From contig CAJNOI010000039.1 of assembly GCA_905250115.1 (NCBI GenBank), positions 186,001 to 250,000 on the forward strand: a stretch of 64,000 nucleotides of DNA, read 5' to 3'. The stretch is from Adineta steineri (Eukaryota > Rotifera > Eurotatoria > Adinetida > Adinetidae). Of this stretch, positions 9,801-21,800 are shown one piece after another (position 1 is the stretch's first letter; each line of letters begins with the position of its first letter). Below the pieces are notes generated by a model, which was not told the DNA's origin, ran no database searches, and worked only from the letters and a program-made list of their open reading frames with translations. The position numbers were made by a program, and so were the translations under genes.

Positions 9801-12800
9801 TTGAAAAAGTTATGCGTGAAACTTTACGACAAGTTATTCGAGATGCTTTACAAGATTACGTAACAGTGAGTAGAAAAGATCATATAATTAATCTTTACTT
9901 TTTTATTTTTCTAGCGACCACGTAAACAATGGGTTCAACTTTGGCCCGGTCAAATTGTTGTAGCTGGTTCACAAACATTTTGGACTACACAAGTATCCGA
10001 AGCCTTGGAAAAAAAAGAAATTGTTAAATATCATAAACAACAATTACATGAATTAGATGAACTTCGAGAATTAGTACGTGGAGAATTAACTGATAATGCA
10101 CGTGAAACATTAAAAGCATTAATTGTTATTGAAGTACATGCACGTGATGTAGTTATTAATCTTATTGATGAAAAAGTTATGAATGTTAATGATTTTGAAT
10201 GGATTTCACAAGTAAATAAATTACTTTATCTAAAAAAAAAATTATTTACTATAACTATTTTTTAGTTACGTTATTATTGGAATGAAGATCATTTATATAT
10301 TCGTGCTGTCAATGCTGAATTTCGATATGGTTATGAATATTTAGGTAATACACCACGATTGGTTATAACTCCATTAACTGATCGATGTTATTTGACATTA
10401 ACCGGCGCTTTACATTTGAAATTTGGTGGTGCACCAGGTAATTACTAGATATTTGATAAATACTTGATAGATTATTTTCGGTTTGAATATTTTCAGCTGG
10501 ACCCGCCGGTACAGGAAAAACAGAAACAACAAAAGATTTAGCTAAAGCTATGGCTGTTCAATGTGTCGTATTCAATTGTTCTGATCAATTAGATTTTATG
10601 GTAAAAACATTGCATTAATAACTTATGTGTTTATCTTTTTTGCATTCTAGGCTATGGCCAAATTCTTCTGTGGTTTAGCAAGGTGAGTAAAACCGATCTT
10701 TTTGTACTAACATTTTTATAATATATATATATCATCATAATACGTAAAGTTCTGGTGCGATTGCGTGTCTTGATGAATTTAATCGTATAGATATTGAAGT
10801 ATTGAGCGTTGTAGCTAATCAAATAGCTACAATTCTTCGTGCATCTCGTTTACGGGTATAAAAAAAAATAAAATGTAGATTAAATTTCTTTTAATTGGGC
10901 TGCTAAATTGATTTCAATGGATTCTTTATTTGATTAAAATCTTTTAGCTCATAATTTAGTATTCTCTTGCTCTTTTTATTCCTTCAGTGCTGGTGCATGG
11001 GCTTGCTTCGATGAATTTAATCGAATCGATATTGAAGTACTTTCGGTAGTAGCTCAACAAATTCAAGTAATTAATCAAGCTCTTATGCAAAAGGTAATTC
11101 TTTGATTATTGGTTTTCGTTACTGTTTTCTATTAATATAATAATTAATGTGACTAATTTAAAAAAAAATACATTTATTCATCAGTTGTGGTTGTTGGTGT
11201 TGTTTGGATGAATTCAATGTTAGTATTCATAGATATAGATATATATATCTCTAAATGGATATTTTTAATCTATAATAGCGTATTGATATTGAAGTCTTAT
11301 CAGTAATAGCAAATCAAGTACTAACAATTCAATTAGCACTTCGTACTCATGTATATTGATTCTGCTGTTAATTCTATTTTCTTTTTGCTCATATTATTTC
11401 TATTAAATGCATATTTTAATTCTATGTTCTTGTGTCTAGGCTGAACGATTCATGTTCGAAGGAAAAGAAATTGTACTTAAATCATCTTGTGCTGTTTTCA
11501 TTACTATGAATCCAGGTTATGCTGGACGGTAAATAAAACAAACTTATATTAAATGATCAATAACTATATATATATTTATTTATTCACTTTAGTACTGAAT
11601 TACCTGATAATCTTAAAGCTTTATTTCGACCAGTTGGTAAGTAAATAACGATTGATACATTCATGTGAATATATGTATTTATTTATTTTAGCTATGATGG
11701 TCCCTGATTACGGTCTTATTGCTGAAAATTCACTTTTTTCATTTGGTTTTTCGGAAGCTAAACCATTAGCGAAAAAAATTGTACAAACATTTAAATTATC
11801 ATCCGAACAATTAAGTTCACAAGATCATTATGATTTTGGTATGCGTGCTGTCAAATCAGTTATTTCAGCAGCTGGTAATTTAAAACGTCAATATTCAACT
11901 ATGAATGAAGTTAGTTATCGATTGTTTTTATTATCTTAATAAACATAAATTTATATATATATATAGGACTTAATCTGTTTACGAGCTATTCGTGATGTAA
12001 ATATACCAAAATTTCTACAAGATGATTTAAAACTATTTACTGGTATTGTTTCTGATCTTTTCCCGAAAATTAAGTAAGAAAAACTCATAGATAAAGAATA
12101 TTAATATAATATAAATTTAAATTTTTATAGAGAAGAACCAATTGATTATAAAATACTCGAAGAAGGTTTACGACATGCATGTAAACAACTTAATATTAAA
12201 GATGTACCGGGATTCTTACTTAAATGTATTCAATTATTCGAAACAACAATTGTTCGACATGGTAAGTTTATTAGATTGATAGTTAGTTATCATTGTATCT
12301 CTAAGAAAAATATGCAATGTCAGAATGAATATTCTCAAAGGAGCCGATTGTACATGAGTTTGTTTTATTTGTATAGGTCTGATGCTTGTCGGTCCAACTG
12401 GTTCTGGAAAAACGAAAAGTTATGAATCTTTAAAAATTGCGATGACATATATGAAAGGAAAAATAAATCCAGCCGGTACACCATTCAAACCTGTATATAC
12501 TTATATTCTCAATCCAAAATCTATTACTATGGGTCAACTATATGGTGCATTCGATGATTTAACCCATGAATGGTAAATTTAATTAATTAATACTATATTA
12601 AACATGATAAATATACTATTTTTCAGGACTGATGGTATATTATCAACATTAATGCGAGAAGGTGTTGCAGCAGAAAATGATGATAAACGATGGTATCTAT
12701 TTGATGGTAAATCTTTATTTTTTTTTGAAAACTAATTTTTTTGATAATTTTGCTATTACAATAGGACCTGTTGATGCTGTATGGATTGAAAATATGAATA

Positions 12801-15800
12801 CAGTATTAGATGATAATAAAAAATTATGTTTGAGTAGTGGTGAAATTATAAAAATGACTGAAGTATAATTTACATAATTTTAGTACTGAAATAATCTATT
12901 TTTCTCTATAAAAAAACTTTTTAGGCAATGACAATGATGTTCGAAGTTGCTGATTTATCTCAAGCTTCACCAGCTACTGTATCACGTTGTGGTATGGTTT
13001 ATTTAGAACCTTCTATTCTTGGTCTTCAACCATTTGTTGAATGTTGGGTTAAAAAATTACCTGATCCAATATTTAAACATTATGAAGCAATTAATCAATT
13101 GTTTAATAATTACCTTGAAGTAATTTCAATTGTTTAATTATTATTCAATCGAAATCTTTCTTCTTTTTATTTAGCCATCATTAAAATTTATTCGTAAAAA
13201 TGTTAAAGAAATTATTCCAACCTATGATAGTAATTTAACGTTTAGTTTAATTAAAATGTTTGATTGTTTCATACAACCATTTCGACCAAGAGAAGTAAGA
13301 TTTGAAAATAAAAATTTGTTATAGAAATTTAAATTTAAATAAAACAGAAAAATAAGAAAATTTTTAAATTTTATTTAAATAGAAAGGTCAACGTCAAGGA
13401 CGCGTGAGTAACAATAGCTCGTTTTTCTTAGAATATTTACTCATTATCTACTAACTGTTGCTATTTATAAATATCTTAGAAAAAAAAAGCAATCGATTTG
13501 TTTGATTTTTGCTTCTATATTATGCTTAATATATATATATTAAAATTATTGATACATATATAACTGAATCCTTTTTTTTTTTTAGTCAGATAAACCAGCG
13601 GCACCTGAAGCTGCTGAACGTGTTGGTGATTTAATTGAACCATGGTTTATCTTTTCACTTATTTGGTCTGTTGGCGCTTCATGTGATAATGATTCACGAA
13701 GAAAATTTTCAGAATGGTTACGACAAAAATTGGAACATGATCCGGTTAGTTTATAGAAATTATCATTGTACTCATCAATAAAATCTTTGTATTTAGATTA
13801 AACTTGCCATACCTGCTGCAGGACTTGTTTATGATTATGTTTTTGATGATGGCGGTATTGTCACTCCAAGTGAAGAACAAAAAGCAAATGAAGAAGAAGG
13901 TGGTGATGATAGTAAAAAACGACAACCACGTTGGAAACATTGGTTAGCTGATTTACCACCATTTCAAATTTCACATGATGCAAAATTTTCGGATATACTT
14001 GTACCAACTATTGATAATATTCGTAATGCACATGTTATTGAAATGCTTCTTCGAATGGATAGACCAGTTTTATGTGTTGGTCCAACAGGAACAAGCAAAA
14101 CATTAACTGTTGCTGATAAACTTATGCGTTCAATGCCAAAAGAATTTAGTCCAGAATTTATTGTGTTTTCAGCAAAAACAAATGCGAATCAAACTCAAGA
14201 TTTAATCGATTCCAAATTAGATAAAAGGTTAAAATTTGTTAATTCAATAATTAATCAATCTTATAAATAAATTTTATTTCATTTCAGACGTCGTGGTATT
14301 TATGGCCCACCACTTGGCAAAGTATTTCTATTTTTTATTGATGATTTAAATATGCCAGCATTAGAAACATATGGTGCTCAACCACCTATTGAATTAATTC
14401 GACAATTTATGGATTTTAAAGGTTGGTATGATCGAAAAGTTGTTGGTGAATTTCGTACATTAGTTGATATTAACTTTATTGGTGCTATGGGTCCACCAGG
14501 GTAACAAAATTCTTATATAAACTAAATATTTCCTTATCAGGTTTTTTCTCTCTTGCTTTGAATAGTGGTGGTCGTAATCCAGTTACACCACGTTTAACAC
14601 GTCATTTTAATTTTATTTCATTTACTGAACTTGAAAATGACAGTATGAAAAAAATCTTTTCAACAATATTTAATTGGTGGACAAGACAAAATGAATTTGT
14701 ATTAAATCTTAGTGATAAACTAATTATGTCATCAATTGAAGTTTATAAAACAATTTGTGCATCATTATTACCAACACCAAGCAAATCACATTATACATTT
14801 AATCTTCGAGATTTATCAAAAGTTTTTCAAGGAATGTTAATGATGGAAGCAAAACGAATTGATGTAAGAAAACAAAAAATTATAATCTGTTTTTCTTAAT
14901 ATCGAATTGAAATTTATAGAATGTCGAAGGTCTTCTTCGTTTATGGTATCATGAAAATTGTCGTGTATTTCAAGATCGTCTAATCAATGATGAAGATCGA
15001 GATTGGTTTCGTAAATTACTTGGTGATCGTATGAAAGCAGATTTTAATATGAATTTTGAAAGTGTTGTACAAGAACCAGTACTCTATGGTGATTTTGTTG
15101 CTTCATCGGCTGATAAATCTTATCAAGAAATCGATGATGTTAAATTAGTAATATATTTATTATTTAATTCTAAACGTATTTTTATTTATTTATTTTTCTA
15201 TAGATGAAAAAACGTTTAGATGAATATTTAGAAGAATATAATCAAGTTAATACTACAAAAATGAATTTAGTATTATTTTTGGATGCAATGAAACATCTTT
15301 CAAGAATTATACGTGTTATTAAACAACCACTTGGTAATTCATTATTATTAGGTGTTGGTGGTTCTGGTCGACAATCACTTACTCGATTAGCTGCATTCAT
15401 GTAATCATTTGTTTCTCTTGAAGTTAATTTCTAAAATTGAAAATATTTATTTATTTAGTTCGGAATATGAACTTCGTTCGATTCAATTATCGAAAAGTTA
15501 TGGTAAGATATTCTAATTACAATAAAAACATATTTTTATAGTATATCATTAAAGGTATGAGTGAATGGAAAGAAGATTTAAGAAAATTTATGCTTCATGC
15601 TGGCCTTCGTAATACACCAACTGTCTTTCTTTTTTCGGATACTCAAGTAATAATAATATTTTATCATTTTGTTTATGTTATTTTCTGTATATATATATAT
15701 AGATTAAAAGTGAATCATTTCTTGAAGATTTGAATAATATATTGAATAGTGGTGATGTACCAAATATATATGCAATTGATGAACTTGAACAAATCTATAC

Positions 15801-18800
15801 ACTTATGAAACCTGTTGTATCAGAAGCTGGTTTACCACCAACAAAAACGAATCTTTATTCAGCTTATACAAAACGTGTACGACAAAATTTACATACAGTT
15901 GTTTGTATGAGGTAATAATTATTTATAAATAAAAACAAATAATTTCTTATTTTCAATTATTTATAGTCCAATTGGTGAAGTTTTTCGTGCACGACTTCGT
16001 CAATTTCCAGCATTAGTCAAGTAAGTAGAGAAGGATACTAATATTTTCAGGGACTCAGATTAAGGGGAGGAGGTCTAGCCCCCCGCAAAATTCGAAAAAC
16101 TGCCTGTCTTTCTGACAAAATTTTTAAAGTTTTGCTGAAAACTTGGTCAGAAATCAGGTTTTTATGCTATTTTCGCCAATTTTCCGCCAGAAACTCCAAT
16201 AAAAACACTTTTTTCGGGCAAAAATCCGTAGAAAGTGTATAGCTTAAGTATTTTCTACGTTATATGCGTCAAAAAGCTATATGACAGCACTTTTGAAAAC
16301 AATCGGGAGCCCTGAATATTTTAATAGAAGATATCTAATTGAACAATATCGTAGAATCTGAATTTATGAGCTTCAATTCATAATGAAAAAGATGTAGTAA
16401 TAAATATTTATTTCTAGTTGCTGTACAATTGATTGGTATTCTGAATGGCCTAAAGATGCTTTGGAAGCTGTATCTGAAACTTATTTAAATAATATGATAA
16501 CATTAGATGCTGATGCTAAAGTTGTTCAAGGTCTTGTTAAATTATGTCAAGAAATCCATCAATCAGCAGCTGTAATGACAATAAAATATCGTGATGAAAT
16601 GAGTCGACATAATTATGTAACACCCACATCATATCTTGAATTATTAAATATATTTTCAAAAATATTTGGCAAGAAAAAAGATGAATTAGTCTTTGCTAAA
16701 AAACGTACAAAAACTGGTTTAGATAAATTATTATCAACTGAAAAAGATGTTGCTAAATTACGTGTTGAATTAAATGAAATGTTACCATTACTTGATCAAG
16801 CTGTACAAGAAACCAATGAAACAATGGCTAAAATAGCTGAAGATACAGCAAGTACAGAAGTCATTAAAACAAAAGTTGCAGCTGAAGAAGAAGAAGTTCA
16901 AGTTAAAGTTCGAGAAACACGTGCTATTGCAAGTGAAGCATCGGAACGTCTTGCTGAAGCTTTGCCTGCACTTGAAGCTGCATTACAAAGTTTAGAAGTT
17001 TTATCTAAAAATGATATTAATGAAGTACGTGCATTACAACGTCCACCACAAGGTGTTAAATTAACAATGGAAGCTGTTTCGATATTAAAACAAGTTGAAC
17101 CAAATAAAGTAACTGTACCTGGTAAAAATAAAAAAGAAGATGATTATTGGGAACCTGGCCGTGCTTTATTAGCTGATGCAGGAAAATTTCTTCAATCATT
17201 AAGAGATTTTGATAAAGAAAATATTCCAGAAATTGTTATACAAAAATTACAAAAACATATTGATAGTCCAGATTTTGATCCAATTAAAATTGAGAAAACT
17301 TCTAAAGCATGTAAATCATTATGTATGTGGTGTCGAGCAATGTATTCATTTTATATGATTAATAAAGAAGTTGCACCACGTAAAGAAGCATTAGCAAATG
17401 CTGAAGCTGAATTAGCTGTTGTTAAAGAAGTATTAGCAACGAAAAAACGTGAATTAAAACGATTAGAAGAAGGTTTAAGAACATTACAAGTTAAATATGA
17501 AGATGCTGTTCGAAAGAAAACAGATTATGAAACAAAAGTTGAAGAATGTAATCAACGAATTGTTCGAGCAGAACGTGTAAGTATTTTTTGTTTTTTTTGT
17601 TTATAAATTCAAATAAAAAAATATATTTGTTCCGAATAGTTAACAACTGGTCTTGGAGATGAAAAAATTCGTTGGCAAGAAAATGTTTTAATGTTAGATC
17701 ATGCATTAGTAAATGTTATTGGTGATGTACTTGTATGTTCGGGATTTATTGCATATCTTGGTCCATTTACTGTAAATATAGAAATTGATTTTATTTTATT
17801 TTAAAAATAAAAAATGTAATTTAGGCGGAATATCGTGATAATATGGTTAAAGAATGGATAACGAAATTAAAAGCATACAATGTTCCACATTCGGATAACC
17901 CTGAATTAGTTCGAGTTCTTGGTGATGCAGTTAAAATTCGTAGTTGGCAATTAGCTGGTTTACCTAAAGATAATTTATCTGTACAAAATGGTGTTATTGT
18001 ACAATATTCAAATCGTTGGCCATTATTTATTGATCCACAAGGACAAGCTAATAAATGGATTAAAAATATGGTAGATAGATAATGTTAGGAAATGTTTATT
18101 TTATATTTGCATTTTAGGAAAAAAATACTGGTCTTGATGTTATGAAATTATCTGATCGTGATTATTTACGTACACTGGAAAATTCTATTCGATTCGGTAA
18201 ACCTTGTCTATTAGAAAATGTTGGCACTGAAATCGATCCTGGTTAGTAGATTTTCTTATATAACTTGTTTTTTCTAAGATTTCTTTTTCTGTTTAGCACT
18301 TGAACCTGTTCTTTTAAGACAAGTAAGTTTTTCGAATTCATGAATAATACAATATAAACTATTTCATTAAATAGACATTTCGTCAATCTGGTAGTACAGT
18401 GATAAAATTAGGTGATGCTGTTATTCCATATCATGATGATTTTCGTTTTTATATAACAACTAAATTACCTAATCCACATTATACACCTGAAATATCTGTT
18501 AAAGTAACATTAGTTAATTTTACATTATCACCTAGGTAATTAATCCATATATATTTTTGTTCTATACAAAAAATATTGTATGCTTTCTTTTTGTGTGTAG
18601 TGGTTTGGAAGATCAAATGTTAGCTCGTGTTGTTGCTGAAGAACGTCCTGATTTAGAAGAAATGAAAAACACATTGATTATATCAAATGCAACAATGCGT
18701 AATGAATTAAAAGCATTAGAAGATACAATTTTAGAAAAATTAAGTACTAGTGAAAATCCAGTTGATGATATTGAATTGATTAATGCATTAGAAGCATCAA

Positions 18801-21800
18801 AAGCTAAATCAACGGAAATAAAAGTTTGTTTTCTTTTGAATCACTTTAATAATTAGATGAATTTCTTTCTAGACAAAAATGCAAGCAGCGGAACAAACAG
18901 AAAAAGATATTGATTTGACTCGTGCTGAATATGTTCCTGTAGCTGTTAATACACAGATCTTATTTTTCTGTGTATCTGATTTAGCAAATGTTGATCCTAT
19001 GTATCAATATTCATTAGAATGGTTTACAAATATATTTTTATCAAGTATTCAAAGTGCACCACGTGCAGGTAGAAATTGTTTTTTGTAAATATGAAATAAA
19101 ATAAACATGTTTTTCTTTTGTTTTTAGATAATTTGGAACAACGTATTAAAAATATCAATGAATTTTTTACATTTAGTCTTTATTGTAATGTTTGCCGAAG
19201 TTTATTTGAAAAACATAAATTATTATTTGCATTCTTACTTACTGTACGAGTACTCATGCATCAAAAGAAAGTACATTTGGTAAGTTATAATTATTTTATA
19301 TAAGCAATATATATATAATATCGCAAAAGTTTAGTTTTCGATTGATAATTATTAGAAAAAAAAAAGATATTATTTTGTTTTGTTATTCGCGTATATAAAT
19401 AGAAAATAATATAAAAGAGCAAAAGAAAAATATTTTTATTATTAATCCTACAGCGAAACAGACGTAATATAATCTTGTAATGATTGTTGTGATTGATAGA
19501 TACTAATCTATGTATAAAGTTAAAGAGTCTATGGAGATAGCATTGTTTAGAGTTTTGATTTATATACCCTATATCCGATAGAAATTGTATTTAATTTCGA
19601 AAGACGAAGAATAATTATTCATAACAATCTCAACGAATATTAAACTTAGATTAACATACTATGACCTTATCATTCCAATAAGAAATCCGAAATGACATCT
19701 TGATCCTAATAATAATTCTCTAATTCGATTTACTGTGTCTAGTAACTGTCATATTTGATCTGTTATATATCATCTCCGATAGAAAATTAGAAACAATTCA
19801 ATATTTGCATGTTACATCAATGATAATTATTCAAAGGTTTGTAATGACAAACTGAAAAAAAAGATCACGAAACAGTACAGAATATTTAATCATATTGAAA
19901 AACAAAATAATTTAATTCAATATGTTTTGTTTTTATTTAAATATTTATTTATTACAAATTTATTTATACTTATAAGTCCTCATTTGTTATTAATTCGTCT
20001 CTTGATATCTTTTTAAAGTCACGTGAATTTGAATAATGTTTTCGTCGTCTATTAATTTGATCTGAACCATTATGATAACTTGAAATACATTGATTTGCTT
20101 TTAAAATATTTGAATGTAGATTCATTGTTGAACTTGATGATAAACTTCGATTGTGAGATGATATTAATCCACAAAATAATTTATCATAACGAAATGTTTT
20201 TTTTAATGTAAATAAAAATTTTTCATTAAATGCACAATAGAAAAAAAAATTTATCGAATAATTTAATAACAACATAATATTTGTGATTAATTTTTGTATA
20301 CGAAATCCAACATAAAAATATTTTGGATATTTATGTTTTGTTACTAATCGAACAAGACCAGGATAAGATATAATTGTAAATGTATTACATATTAAAAAAA
20401 CAATAACAACAGCAACAAGTGTTTTTGTTAGCCGATGTTCTTCACGTAAACGTTTTTGTGTTGCTGAATTCATTGTTGGAGCTGATGAATTCATAGGGCT
20501 ATGTTGTCGTGCTATTAATTCAGCTAATGTATAACGATTTGATATTTGTACACGTCTTATTAAACGTAAATTTAAATAAAGTAATATTGCAAATGGTAAA
20601 ATTTGATTAATACCTAACATTGTATAATAATAATAATTTTTAAATGGTAAAAAACTTTCTTTTGTATTGCCAACAACACAAAAACATTCACCAATATGTG
20701 AAGAATTTATTGATGAATATTCGATTTTAAATGGATGTGTTATACATTTGGATGAAACAAATGTTGATTCTGGTGCAATTAATTTCTCAACTGTTTCAGT
20801 TAGAAATCGTGGAATATTTAAAATACCGCATATAACCACAATAGTAGCTACAACACGACGAGCATAACTTGCTTTACAAAAACCTTGTGCACGTAATGGA
20901 TAAGTTGTAAATAAATAACGTTCAACTGTTAATGCAACTGTTATCATTATACTTACTTGACCAAAATAATTTGCTAATGGCATATATAATTGTGCTTCAA
21001 GACGAGTTAAAGTAAAAAATATCGTTTCATGTCGAATATAATCACCACGAACAATAGATACTGGTGATATTGACATAAGTGTAAGCATATCAGCTAGTGC
21101 TAATCCTGTTAAATAAGTATAGGGTGATTCTTTAAGACGTCGTTGAAGAAGAACACATAAATTAAGTATATTACATACAACACCAAAGATACATATTGTT
21201 AACATTACATAACGATAACCAGCTACTTCAATATCATGTAATGTATCAAATCGAATTGATCCATTGACATTTGATAAACATGGATTAGTACTCATGCTAA
21301 TATTTTTGAAATTAGTTTTATACATCTAAAAATAAAATTATGTTTTGTTTTGTTTTTTTCTATTTAGAGTGAATATCGATTCTTTTTGGCTGGCGGTGCA
21401 TTACGTCCAGTTGACGCACCAAATCCAGCACCGAAATGGATTACAGATCGTATATGGTCGGAAATTCTTACACTCGAATCATTAGAACCATTTAAAGGTT
21501 TTGCGCTGAATTTTCGTAATCATTTACAAGATTTTAAACAAATGTTCGATAGTAGTGAACCAGAAAGGTTAGTACAAATTTTTAATAAGTCAAATTTTAG
21601 TAATAGAATTATCTTAAAATAGAAACACATATGTTATTTTATGTACTAATAAAGATCAACCGACATTATATTTTTGATATATAATGGAAGATGCATTAAG
21701 GCTACTAAGAACATTTATTTACCTCTCGTTGACTATCTATAGATAAAGGAAAAAAAGAATCTGTTCGTTGTCAGTACTTGTAAGGCTGAACACATCAACA

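Noticed and set aside
10750-10855. Versions A and C of the Walker B exon as random exon-like debris
   Set aside because: Equal coding length (106), equal phases, retained Walker B acids and usable splice sites in each would be unlikely for debris. Still, transcript evidence is needed.
15351-15377. AAA4 P-loop with Arg for Lys as a defect
   Set aside because: Vertebrate DNAH1 has the same GVGGSGR sequence, so this is the normal family state.
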